A DNA stretch of 64,000 nt, from the NCBI RefSeq assembly GCF_030269545.1, contig NZ_BSTN01000022.1:39471-103470 (forward strand). The letters are read 5' to 3'. Position numbers and translations under genes: made by a program. The notes under the pieces were generated by a model. It ran no database searches. It was not told the DNA's origin and saw only the letters and a program-made list of their open reading frames with translations. Source of the DNA: Actinomadura sp. NBRC 104425 (GTDB lineage: Bacteria > Actinomycetota > Actinomycetes > Streptosporangiales > Streptosporangiaceae). Each line of letters begins with the position of its first letter. Position 1 is the stretch's first letter. Of the stretch, positions 18,696 to 27,183 are shown one piece after another.

Positions 18696-21600
18696 GTGAA
18701 CAGTGCCAGGCTGCGGTTCGGCGTGCTCGGTCCGCTGCTCATCGAGGCGGACGGCGCCCCGGTGCGGCCGCCCCGCTCACCCATCCTGCGGGGCCTGCTC
18801 GGCGTCCTGCTGGTCGCCGCCGGCCGCGCCGTGCCCGCCGACCGGCTCGTCGAACTGGTCTGGCGGGAGCGTCCCGACGAGGTGAACCCGGGCTCGGTCC
18901 AGGTGGCGGTCTCCCGGCTGCGGCAGTGGCTGCGCCGGATCGACCCGACGCCCGCCCCGTCCTGGAGCCTCGACCACTACGGCTCCGGCTACCGCCTCAC
19001 GTTCCCCGACGGACGCTTCGGCCAGGCCGTCGACCTCGGCGGATTCCGCGCCCTGACAGCCCAGGCCAAGGACGCCGACGACGCCCGGGAACGCTCCGAG
19101 CTGCTGGAGGCGGCGCTCGCCCTGTGGCGCGGGCCGCTGCTGGCCGACCTGCCGACGCTGGACGCGCATGACCCGCTGCTGCGGTCGGTGGTGGAGGAGG
19201 TCACCACGGCGGCCGCGGACCTGGCCACGGCGGCCGCGGCGGCGGGCCGCGCCGGCGCCGCGCTCGACCGCCTCGCCGCCCTCGCCGAGGCGCACCCGCT
19301 GGACGAACGGCTCGAAGCGGGCATGGTCGAACTGCTGGCGGCCGACGGGCGCACCGCCGAGGCGCTCCGCCGCTACCAGACGTACCGGGAGAGCGTCGCC
19401 GAAGAGCTGGGCGTGGACCCGGGAGAACGCATGCAGGCCGCCTACCTGGCCGCACTCGCCCAGGACGGCCGCACCCCCGAGGCCCTCGGCGTCTCCCGCG
19501 CCCCGCCGCCCGTGCCGGCGCAACTTCCGCCGCCCGTCCCCGACTTCACCGGCCGCGACGACCAGGTGCGGACGCTGACCGACCTGCTGACCGCCCGGGA
19601 GTACTCGCCGGTCACGGTGATCACCGGACTGGGCGGAGTCGGCAAGACCACGCTGGCCCTGCACGTCGCACACCGACTGGCCGCGCGGTTCCCCGACGGA
19701 CAGCTGTACGCCAGGCTGCGCCGCCCGGACGGCGCCCCGGTCGACCCGGCGGAGGTCCTCGGCGGCTTTCTGCGGGCGTTCGGCGTCAGCGGGCAGGACG
19801 TCCCGGCGTCCCTGGACGACCGGTCCGCGCTGCTGCGGACGGTCCTCAACGGCCGCCGGGTGCTGATCCTGCTGGACGACGCGACCGACGAGGGCGAGGT
19901 GCGCCCGCTGCTGCCCGGCGCCCCCGGCTGCGCGGTCGTGGTCACCAGCCGCGTCCCGCTCGCCGGCCTGGAGGGCGCGGACCGGATCGACCTGGACGTC
20001 TTCGACCAGCGGCAGGCCGTCGCGCTGCTGGCCCGCATCATCGGACCCGAGCGGGTCGCCGCCGAACCGCGGGCCGCCGCCGACGTCGTCCGCCTGTGCG
20101 CGCACATGCCGCTGGCCGTCCGCATCGCCGGGACGCGCCTGGCCCGCCGGCGGCACCGCACGCTGGCCTGGCTGGCCGACCGCCTCGGCGACGCCCGCCA
20201 CCGCCTCGACGAGCTGACCGCGGGCGACCTGGCGGTCCGCGCCTCCTTCCGGCTCAGCTACCTGCGGCTGCCCGACGAGACGCGCCGCCTGTTCCGCCTG
20301 CTCGGCCTGCTCGAGGCCCCCGACTTCGCCGAATGGGTCGCGGCGGCGCTGCTCGGCGGCTCCTACCGGGACGCCCAGACGCACCTGGAGACCTTGGTCG
20401 ACGCCCAGCTGCTCGTCGTGTCCGGCACCGACGCCAACGGTTGGACCCGGCTCCGCTACCACGACCTCGTCCGCATCTACGCCCGCGAACGCGCCATCGA
20501 GGAGGAGAGCGAGGACGCCCGGCTGGCGGCCGTGCAACGCGCGCTCGGCGCCTGGCTGGCCCTGGCCGAACGCGCCGCGGAACGCGTCCCCGGCCCCTGC
20601 TACGCCCCCATCCACGGCGACGCACCCCGCCACGAACTCCCGGCCGACGTGACCGACCGGCTGCTCGCCGACCCCATGGCCTGGTTCGACGCCGAACGCG
20701 CCGCGATGGCCGCAGCCGTCGAACACGCCTGCGCCCTCGGCCTGGACGACTACGCCTTCGACCTGGCCGCGTCGATGGAGAAGTACCTCGACGTCCGGAG
20801 CCTGGCGCAGGACTGGATACCCCTGCACGAGAAGGCCATGGCGCTGTGCGCAGCCAAGGGCAACCGCCTCGGCGAGGCCGTCCTGCTCCGCGGCCTCAAC
20901 GACATGACGACGTGGCTGTCCATGGACCGTCCCGGCGACGCCATGGGCACCTCCTACGACGAGTCCACCCGCCTGTACCGCCTGTTCGCCGAGGTGGGCG
21001 AACGACGCGGAATGGCCGACGCCCTGGTGGCCCAATGCTGGGGCCTGACCGCCCGCGGCGACTCCGAACTGGCCCTCGAAACGGCCCGCCGCGCCCTCCG
21101 CCTGGCCCAGGAGACCGACCACCTCGGCGGGGAGGCCCGCGCCCACCACGTCATGGGCGTCGCCTACGGGGAGGCCCGCCCCGAACAGGCCGCCGAACAT
21201 CTCGAACGCTGCCTGGAACTCGCCCGCCTCCACGGCAACCCGCGTCTGGAAGCGACGGCCATGCAGTTCCTCGGCGCCGCCTACTGCCTGACGGGCCGCA
21301 TCGAGAGCGGCCACGCCCTCCTCGTCGGGTCCCTGCGCATCACCCACCAGCTCAAGGACCACTACGCCGAGGCGTTCTCGCTGCTCTACCTCGCCAAGCT
21401 GTACACCGCCCTCGGCGACGAGCGCGCCCTCCCGACCGCCAACTCGGTCGTCTACCTCAGCCGCCGCCACAACCTGGAGCATCATCTCGCCGACGCCATG
21501 ACCGTCCTGGGCCAACTGGACCTCGCCGCAGGCCGGTACGCCGACGCCGTCACCAACCTGGAGGAGTCCGTGCGCCTCTGGCGCGCCCGCGGCTGGCACT

Positions 21601-21761
21601 CCTTCCTGGCGTCCACGCTTCGCCTCCTAGGGCAGGCCCACCGCGAGAACGGCGACGAGGAGGCGGCCCGGAAGGCCTGGAGCGAGGCCCTCAGCGTCTA
21701 CGAACGCCTTGGGGACACAGCGGCGGCCAAAGAAACAGCCGCCCTGCTCAACGAACGATGA
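18696..21761 (+). CDS. AfsR-like regulator: SARP, NB-ARC and TPR domains
   Basis: Protein of 1021 residues. N-terminal OmpR-like DNA-binding domain (about 8-90), BTAD (about 95-245), NB-ARC ATPase (about 270-520; P-loop VITGLGGVGKTTLALH, VLILLDDATD, MPLAVRIAG), then a helical TPR array (about 700-1015; repeats such as ARAHHVMGVAYGEARPEQAA). This is the AfsR/STAND plan: ATP binding and the TPR sensor gate DNA binding by the SARP part. GTG 18696 has GGAGG about 7 nt upstream. The targets may include the divergent MFS gene; no biosynthetic cluster directly adjoins it. Confidence 0.9.
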   Translation: MNSARLRFGVLGPLLIEADGAPVRPPRSPILRGLLGVLLVAAGRAVPADRLVELVWRERPDEVNPGSVQVAVSRLRQWLRRIDPTPAPSWSLDHYGSGYRLTFPDGRFGQAVDLGGFRALTAQAKDADDARERSELLEAALALWRGPLLADLPTLDAHDPLLRSVVEEVTTAAADLATAAAAAGRAGAALDRLAALAEAHPLDERLEAGMVELLAADGRTAEALRRYQTYRESVAEELGVDPGERMQAAYLAALAQDGRTPEALGVSRAPPPVPAQLPPPVPDFTGRDDQVRTLTDLLTAREYSPVTVITGLGGVGKTTLALHVAHRLAARFPDGQLYARLRRPDGAPVDPAEVLGGFLRAFGVSGQDVPASLDDRSALLRTVLNGRRVLILLDDATDEGEVRPLLPGAPGCAVVVTSRVPLAGLEGADRIDLDVFDQRQAVALLARIIGPERVAAEPRAAADVVRLCAHMPLAVRIAGTRLARRRHRTLAWLADRLGDARHRLDELTAGDLAVRASFRLSYLRLPDETRRLFRLLGLLEAPDFAEWVAAALLGGSYRDAQTHLETLVDAQLLVVSGTDANGWTRLRYHDLVRIYARERAIEEESEDARLAAVQRALGAWLALAERAAERVPGPCYAPIHGDAPRHELPADVTDRLLADPMAWFDAERAAMAAAVEHACALGLDDYAFDLAASMEKYLDVRSLAQDWIPLHEKAMALCAAKGNRLGEAVLLRGLNDMTTWLSMDRPGDAMGTSYDESTRLYRLFAEVGERRGMADALVAQCWGLTARGDSELALETARRALRLAQETDHLGGEARAHHVMGVAYGEARPEQAAEHLERCLELARLHGNPRLEATAMQFLGAAYCLTGRIESGHALLVGSLRITHQLKDHYAEAFSLLYLAKLYTALGDERALPTANSVVYLSRRHNLEHHLADAMTVLGQLDLAAGRYADAVTNLEESVRLWRARGWHSFLASTLRLLGQAHRENGDEEAARKAWSEALSVYERLGDTAAAKETAALLNER

Positions 21762-21965
21762 ACGCCGCCCCGCTTCGGCGTCCACCGTCCGCCCCCGCCC
21801 CGGGCCTGGCCCGCGCACACTCGTTACGTTCCCCAGGTGATCGAGTACGTCCCCGTAGCACTCGACCACCTCCGACACCCCTCATCCTGCCAACCGGCCC
21901 TTACCAATCGCTTACCGAAACTCCCCCGCCTCCTGCTCGTTGGAGGACCCGCCGCGTGCGCGGCG

Positions 21966-22300
21966 TCACTCTCCCAAGTGCGCGGCGGCCACCCGCTTCG
22001 GCACGACCATCCGCCACGCCTCCGTGACGATCTTCGCGCGTTCTCCGGTGTCCAATTCGGCGAGCCGCGCCCGCTCCCAGTCGAAACGCTCGTCCGAAGG
22101 CTCAGGCAACTTCTCCGGGTCGGACGCCGCGAGCGCCGCCCGCTCCAAGGAAACGCGAACCCCATAACGGTCTCGTCCCGCGAGAGCGCGACATACACGA
22201 TCCGCCCCACCCTGAACTCACCCGATTCCGTATCAGGTGCTCGGTAGTCCGAGCAGCGCCGAAGCCACTCGCCGCCCATCCTCAACAGTCACCACGCCGC
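21966..22300 (-). pseudogene. Frameshifted MmcQ/YjbR-family gene
   Basis: Three fragments in different minus-strand frames make up one MmcQ/YjbR protein: VVTVEDGRRVASALLGLPST (near 22236-22295), then ESGEFRVGRIVYVALSRDE and TVMGFAF (near 22150-22230), then ERAALAASDPEKL, RARLAELDTGERAKIVTEAW and RMVVPKRVAAAHLGE ending at 21966. The order and content match the family (cyclic, CyaY-like fold), but at least two frameshifts break it. No single start-to-stop frame covers it. Confidence 0.7.
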
Positions 22301-22683
22301 CATTCCTTCCTCTGCCGGAAACACCAAGGGCATGGGCTGCACCGCCGTAAAGCCCCGTCTCCGCCGCCATGTACTCCGCAAATGCGCATCGAAATCCGCC
22401 CTCGGCCCTCCAGTCGGCGTGTGTCATCGCTCGCCGCGTCCGCACGGTCCTGGCCGTCAGCTTGCGTTCTCGGCGAGCTCGACGACGGCGGCGACGAGCT
22501 CGGAACCGTCCAGCAGCACAAGATCGTTGCGGTCGCCGGGCACCGCCACCGTCCGTACCGGGCCCGCCGCCCGCCGGGCGCCCCCGCGGCTCTGCTCAGG
22601 AGGGATCGAGTCGCATAGACGACCACCCTCGGCGCCCGAACGACGGCCTTGCACAGGAGGCGTCAGGTGCGGCGTATCCCTCG

Positions 22684-22935
22684 TCAAAGATCAAGCTCGC
22701 CGCAACGCATCCGGCGAAGCAGCTCCTGCCAGGCCATCAAGTTGACGAAGAGCCTGGGGCCGTTCGGGTCCTTGGAGTCTCGTACACCGATCGCATCGGG
22801 AAGCCGCGCCACCTCAACGCAGCCCTGCCCAGCGTTACTACGCACGCTTTTGCGCCACGCGACTTCCACGCAGGCTCCTTGCTGCCGACTGCGCGTGCTC
22901 TTACGCCGCGCCGTGGAGACCGTAGGTGTCGTCAT
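22684..22935 (-). CDS. DUF397 protein with internal duplication
   Basis: Protein of 83 residues. The DUF397 core is WRKSVRSNAGQGCVEVARLP, then IGVRDSKDPNGPRLFV and a C-terminal LMAWQELLRRMRCGELDL. Uniquely, the N-terminus carries a second copy of the opening motif (RKSTRSRQQGACVEVA), so the first third is duplicated. It is the last gene of the XRE-DUF397-DUF397 unit; its start is 12 bp after the previous stop, with GGGGA before ATG 22935. DUF397 proteins are small partners of Scr1-type regulators. Confidence 0.85.
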   Translation of the reverse strand: MTTPTVSTARRKSTRSRQQGACVEVAWRKSVRSNAGQGCVEVARLPDAIGVRDSKDPNGPRLFVNLMAWQELLRRMRCGELDL

Positions 22936-22947
22936 TCTGAGTCCCCG

Positions 22948-23157
22948 TCACAAGTCGAGTTCACCGCTGCGGGCTTGGCGTATCAGACCCTGCAGGGCAC
23001 TCTGCGTAAGGACAAGATGCGGACCGTCCGGATCCTTGGAGTCACGGATCGCGATCAAGCCCCGCATGTCGGCGACCTCGACACAGTTGCTGCCTGAGGC
23101 GCTGCTAGGGCTGGCCTTACGCCAGTGGAGATGCGATGGGTGAAGCTGAGGACCCAT
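22948..23157 (-). CDS. DUF397 protein
   Basis: Protein of 69 residues with the DUF397 pattern HWRKASPSSASGSNCVEVA, LIAIRDSKDPDGPHLVL and LIRQARSGELDL. ATG 23157 lies inside the 3' end of the XRE gene (41-bp overlap), which implies translational coupling. It probably forms an antitoxin/anti-regulator-like pair with that regulator, as in Scr2/Scr1 or BldB/WhiJ-type pairs. The last residues (SGELDL) are nearly the same as in the next DUF397 gene, so the two are likely a duplication. Confidence 0.85.
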   Translation of the reverse strand: MGPQLHPSHLHWRKASPSSASGSNCVEVADMRGLIAIRDSKDPDGPHLVLTQSALQGLIRQARSGELDL

Positions 23158-24010
23158 GGGATTTGCGGTACTCCTTGGCGATGTCTTTGATCAGTGCTGC
23201 CGATTCTTGCTCAGAGAGCGCCTGATCGCATATGCGGTCAAACCTCACACTACAGCGACTGACCTGCTCTACATCCTCCAGGTAGATCTCTCCGCCCATA
23301 CCCTCGAGGTAGACGACGTCAGGATCAAGAGGGCTGTCAAAGCCAAGGATGACGAAGGGCCCGTCCATCCCAGCATGCTCACCAATCCCCGTCGGCATGA
23401 CCCGGATGCTGACGTTGGGCTTCTTGCCGACGTCCACCAACGCGTCAAGTTGCCGCGCCATCACCTCGGGACCGCCGACCGGACGCCTGAGCACTGCCTC
23501 ATCCAGGACGCAAACCAGCGCCGGAGCACTCTGCCGTTCCAGGATCGCTCGTCGCGCCATACGCGCCTGTAGGCGGCGAAGGTTGACTTCTTCAGGCTCA
23601 TCTGGGTTCCCCGCCCGAATGACCGCCAACGCGTAGTCGCTCGTCTGAAGCAGCCCCGGCACGAACTGGACCTCCCAAGCACGGATTTGGACGGCGTCGT
23701 CCTCAAGCTCCGCGAATGAGCCAGCGAGTACATCGCCGAACGCAGACCACCAGCCGCGCTTCCTGATGTCCCTGGCCAGTTGCATGAGGGCGAGCTTGAT
23801 CGCTTCATCGCATCCGTAAAGCTCAAGCATCGCAGCGACATCGCTGAGCTTCGGGCGGGTCTTAGCGGTCTCAAAACGGACCAATTTGGGACGACTCCAA
23901 CCGAGCGCCGCGGCAGCGCTCTCCATGCTGAGACCAGAACGCTCGCGACACTGGCGCAACTGTCGAGCAAGGCGGCGATGCCGCACTGTCGGACTCTGTT
24001 CGGTGGCCAT
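23117..24010 (-). CDS. XRE-type HTH regulator with DUF5753 (Scr1 type)
   Basis: Protein of 297 residues. HTH at about 10-65 (LARQLRQCRERSGLSMESAA, LGWSRPKLVRFETAKTRP), then DUF5753 (VQFVPGLLQTSDYALAVIRA, VCVLDEAVLRRPVGG, VSIRVMPTGIGEH, VVYLEGMGGEIYLED). ATG 24010 is preferred; a TTG at 24040 would add ten residues but has no better site. It heads a three-gene unit with two DUF397 partners and the base composition is lower in GC than the genes to the left. Confidence 0.87.
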   Translation of the reverse strand: MATEQSPTVRHRRLARQLRQCRERSGLSMESAAAALGWSRPKLVRFETAKTRPKLSDVAAMLELYGCDEAIKLALMQLARDIRKRGWWSAFGDVLAGSFAELEDDAVQIRAWEVQFVPGLLQTSDYALAVIRAGNPDEPEEVNLRRLQARMARRAILERQSAPALVCVLDEAVLRRPVGGPEVMARQLDALVDVGKKPNVSIRVMPTGIGEHAGMDGPFVILGFDSPLDPDVVYLEGMGGEIYLEDVEQVSRCSVRFDRICDQALSEQESAALIKDIAKEYRKSHGSSASPIASPLA

Positions 24011-24369
24011 GGCGCCGAGTGTCCCATGCCAAGTGATCAACTACAGCGATCCCCGGAAGAACGTCAGAGGAAAATGAACAAGTTCATGGACGGGTGAGCC
24101 AACGCACGCCATGATGAGTACGAACACGGAGAGGATTCGGATGATCACACACTGACACCGACATGGATCGCCGACTGATCGTGCTCGAGCACGTCGGCGA
24201 GGGGCACCGCCGGTATGAGGCGGCCCCGGACGCGGTGCGGCATCACCGGCCGGGGCCTTGATCGAACTGTGGAGGTTCAATCAATGAGCAATCCTACGAA
24301 GTCCAGGCCGAACCCCGTGGCCATCTGCCGATTCCGGCAGCACTCGGCGAACGCGCGGCGAGGCGTCTC
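24011..24369. other. Intergenic region with small reading frames
   Basis: Gap between divergent genes. It holds a 32-codon plus-strand frame at 24163-24261 (MDRRLIVLEHVGEGHRRYEA) and a 32-codon frame from ATG 24284, which has GGAGG 9 nt upstream. From 24262 the frame of the next gene is already open and protein-like (YEVQAEPRGHLPIPAALGER) but has no start codon, so the ribosome site at 24271 appears to serve an ATG in the wrong frame. Confidence 0.4.
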
Positions 24370-24840
24370 ATGGATGTCGTAACGACTGCGTCGCCATGGG
24401 CCGTGACCGGCCTGGACCCCGACCATGAAGTGGCCCAGCTCCAGGCACGCTTCCCGGCAGTCCCCATCTGGTACGGCGACTTCACGGGTGAGTACTGGGC
24501 ACTGACGCTGGATCGAGGCGGACGGCACCACCTGATCAGCGCGACAGACCCCGCCCAGCTGAGCCGCCGACTCGAAGCCACAACTCGCCAGGCCGCCCGG
24601 ATGCCGTTCCCTCAACGGCGGATCCCCAGGTCCGCGCCCCGAGTCCAGTATCGAAGCGCTCCCTCCCAGCCACACAGGCACAGGAACCCAATGGCGCCGA
24701 CCTGCGGACGCCACGAGAAGCCACGCCGCCGCAAGACGCTCGGCGCCTTCCTGCGTTGCCTGCTGTCACCGCACAGCGCTCCCAGGCCAAAGTCGGCGGG
24801 CTCCGCCGTCGCGTCCACAAGGAAGGGGCGCCTGCGATGA
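24370..24840 (+). CDS. Hypothetical protein, probably 5'-frameshifted
   Basis: Protein of 156 residues from ATG 24370. The conserved-looking part is TASPWAVTGLDPDHEVAQLQ, FPAVPIWYGDFTGEYWAL and LISATDPAQLSRRLEA; the C-terminal half is basic and low in complexity (RRIPRSAPRVQYRS, RRRKTLGAFLRCLL). Coding-like residues continue upstream in this frame to 24262, and the only good ribosome site (24271) precedes an ATG in another frame, so a one-base change may have cut off the true N-terminus. Small proteins of this type precede HATPase proteins in actinomycetes. It overlaps the next start by ATGA. I know no function. Confidence 0.6.
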   Translation: MDVVTTASPWAVTGLDPDHEVAQLQARFPAVPIWYGDFTGEYWALTLDRGGRHHLISATDPAQLSRRLEATTRQAARMPFPQRRIPRSAPRVQYRSAPSQPHRHRNPMAPTCGRHEKPRRRKTLGAFLRCLLSPHSAPRPKSAGSAVASTRKGRLR

Positions 24841-25589
24841 CCCATCGCCTCTACCAACTTCAGGATGGGGGCGCGTACGCCTGGCAGTTGCCCGTCGAAG
24901 CGAGTTGTGCGGGGATGGCGAGGTCACTACTCACCTCCACGCTCGTCTCGTCCGGCCTGCACGGCGGCCTGATCGACGCCGCGGCTCTCGCCGTCAGCGA
25001 ACTGGCCACCAACGCCTTCGTCCACGCCACCTGCGATGGGCCACGTCAGTCGCCCAGGACCGTGGAGTTGTGGACGTACGCACGCCTGTGCCCGAAGCCG
25101 CAACTGGTCGTATCCGTCTTCGACACCTGTCGGCAGTGGAAGAACGGCCGCAGAGACGGCGACGCCTTCGAGGAACACGGAAATGGCCTCACGATCGTCT
25201 CCGCGGTGACGGCGGGCTGGGACGTGCACCTCACCCGTGCACGCCTCGCCGCATCCCCGACACCTGGCAAGGCCGTCCGCTGCGCGCTCCCTCTCCCGCG
25301 CAACTGGCTCAGGCCCTACGCCGCCGACGTCACACCAGCCCAGGCGGCCCGCCGACTGGCCGACATGCTCACGGTTCGCGGCGTCCCCATCGAACTGCGC
25401 GGCGGCCTCAACGGCGTCTACCTGCTCCGCGTCCCACCGGACCTCAACGTGTGGATAGAGCCCCGCGCCTTCGCCTTCAAGCCAGGCAACGCCGACCGCG
25501 CCCGCCCCCCGTTCTTCGACCTGGAGTCGGTCACCGAGTCCGTCCTGCACCACCACGAACAACACGCCGCGGACTCAGACCCGCACTGA
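24837..25589 (+). CDS. HATPase (RsbW-like) ATP-binding protein
   Basis: Protein of 250 residues. A GHKL ATPase domain covers about 20-160: N box LAVSELATNAFVHAT, G1-like VVSVFDTCRQWK, G2-like EEHGNGLTIVSAVTAGW. The final 90 residues (PAQAARRLADMLTVRGVPIE, LNVWIEPRAFAF) form an extra domain not found in simple anti-sigma kinases. Homologues act as Ser kinases on anti-sigma antagonists, but many actinobacterial members have no known partner. ATG 24837 overlaps the previous stop (ATGA) and follows AAGGAAGGGG. Confidence 0.83.
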   Translation: MTHRLYQLQDGGAYAWQLPVEASCAGMARSLLTSTLVSSGLHGGLIDAAALAVSELATNAFVHATCDGPRQSPRTVELWTYARLCPKPQLVVSVFDTCRQWKNGRRDGDAFEEHGNGLTIVSAVTAGWDVHLTRARLAASPTPGKAVRCALPLPRNWLRPYAADVTPAQAARRLADMLTVRGVPIELRGGLNGVYLLRVPPDLNVWIEPRAFAFKPGNADRARPPFFDLESVTESVLHHHEQHAADSDPH

Positions 25590-26066
25590 CCTCACCGACC
25601 GTCCACGCCTCCCGCCGACAGCACCGCACAACCAGCCCACTACCGAGGGGTGCCCGGTCGCGCTCTCACCCGACCGGGCCCCTTCGGCTCACCCCATAGA
25701 GACCGCAACCTTCCCCTGCGCCCCTACCACCCGAGATGTAGCCACAACACGCCCACGCGGTTACACCGCCTCTTCCAGTTCAAACCTGCGGGGCGCCCCG
25801 GTCGCGATATCAGCCGGATGGCAGTCCACCAGCCGCCCAAGGGGTTTCCGGCAGCGCAGCCCTCAGCCCACCACTGCCCCGCAGCACCTCGGCCGCTACC
25901 TGTTGCTTCCAACTCACGGTTTCGCCCGAGCCATCCCCTGACTACCAGGACGTTAGAGGTACCTCCTTACTACACATCCCGCATGCACCGCTCCTCCTGC
26001 AACTGGAGCCACCCACCCAAGTCCGTCCTGCACCACCCCGTACGACACGCCACGGCCTGTACGTGA
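25590..26066. other. Gene-poor region with a duplicated 3' end
   Basis: No gene is supported. Bases 26018-26052 repeat 25540-25575 of the preceding HATPase gene with only about four mismatches in 35 (shared run GTCCGTCCTGCACCACC). This looks like the surviving tail of a lost second copy of that gene. Confidence 0.5.
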
Positions 26067-27056
26067 TCAGGCGGAAGCATCGAGGCCGGGAACGCCGACA
26101 AAGGTTTTGCCATCCCAGTAGGCGAGAGCAATCCCTAGCGACTCCAGCAGAGCGCGCAAGTCGGCATGGGGTTCCTCCGGCAAAAGCACCGCTAGTTGGG
26201 GCGCAGCGGGCTTAACATGCCTCCTGTAGTCCAGCAACTGGCCAATCGCCATTCGCACTGCCTCGCGCGTGCTGGCGCCCTTCAGTTCATAAAGCACGTG
26301 CGCCTGCTCGTCATACAGATCGGTCAGCAGGGTACCTGTCAGGCCTTGCACTTTAATTTGGAAGCGCTTCAGCTTGCGCCCTTTGGCGCCCATGAACGCC
26401 TGGAACCTGTCCGCCAGTTCGGCTTCTCGTCGCTCTGCCACCGTTTTGGGGGCCGCGGACCGAGAGCTTTTGGTCTTCTTGTTTCTCTCCGGCTCAACGA
26501 TCGCGCTGGTGGTCACATCAGCCGCAACAGCGATCGCCTCGGTTTCCGCCGCCGGTGGGATCGCGTCCTCATCCCGCCGTTCGAATTCCTCCCCAACGGG
26601 CCGCAAGCGGAACACAATTACCCGCCGCATTTCGCCCTTATCGTTGGGTGCTGCACGCACCACATACGGCTGGATGCTGTCTAGTTCAAAGCGTCCAAGG
26701 TAACGCTGAAGTTTGGTTTCGGTGCCGGGAACCTTGCCGACTGCCTTGAACAACCGCAGCGCTCGCCCCTTGTCAACGTGCTGCAGGATCGCCAGGTTGC
26801 CTCTACCAAGCGGCCCTTCGAAGGTTTGATCGCCCTGGCCGTGGCCGGTGTACTCAAACACCGGTCCGTACTCGTCTTCCTCCGCTAGCCACCCGTCGTG
26901 GTACCCCCGCGCCTCCCCGACGTCAGGATCCGTGTAAATCAACACGTTCAGCGTCTTGCCCGACGGACAAATCCCTCCCTGAGGACTCCCTCCCAACTGC
27001 TCGACGATTTCTGCCCGAGTCTGGACTTTTCCGAGCACAATCTGCACATCACCCAT
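26067..27056 (-). CDS. Modification-dependent nuclease: SRA-like plus PD-(D/E)XK-like
   Basis: Protein of 329 residues. Residues about 30-155 match the SRA-like domain of ScoMcrA-type type IV enzymes (YTDPDVGEARGYHDGW, FEYTGHGQGDQTF, RGNLAILQHVDKGRALRLF), which reads modified cytosine. A charged linker (about 160-215) leads to a C-terminal domain with Asp246 (LLTDLYDE), Glu257-Leu-Lys259 (VLYELKG) and Gln273 plus DY276-277, the layout of a PD-(D/E)XK nuclease core. I infer a restriction enzyme that cuts modified DNA. ATG 27056 has only a weak ribosome site. It lies 127 bp downstream of the SBD-HNH gene on the same strand, and its GC content is lower than that of the chromosome around it. Confidence 0.75.
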   Translation of the reverse strand: MGDVQIVLGKVQTRAEIVEQLGGSPQGGICPSGKTLNVLIYTDPDVGEARGYHDGWLAEEDEYGPVFEYTGHGQGDQTFEGPLGRGNLAILQHVDKGRALRLFKAVGKVPGTETKLQRYLGRFELDSIQPYVVRAAPNDKGEMRRVIVFRLRPVGEEFERRDEDAIPPAAETEAIAVAADVTTSAIVEPERNKKTKSSRSAAPKTVAERREAELADRFQAFMGAKGRKLKRFQIKVQGLTGTLLTDLYDEQAHVLYELKGASTREAVRMAIGQLLDYRRHVKPAAPQLAVLLPEEPHADLRALLESLGIALAYWDGKTFVGVPGLDASA

Positions 27057-27183
27057 GTCCCGAACTTTAGACCATAATGGACATCGAGCACAGAAGCCTC
27101 ATGCCCTCCCGCCCGGCCAGACCGGGGCGCATAGAGCGCTGCCGAGGACGTGTCGCAGCACGTTGGCAGGGCAGAAGGGCTGG

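Noticed and set aside
22457..22687. Minus-strand frame from TTG 22687 overlapping the DUF397 stop (ends LVLLDGSELVAAVVELAEN)
   Set aside because: Its C-terminus looks protein-like, but the N-terminal half is low-complexity, no family is recognised and there is no ribosome site; more likely a shred of a decayed gene.
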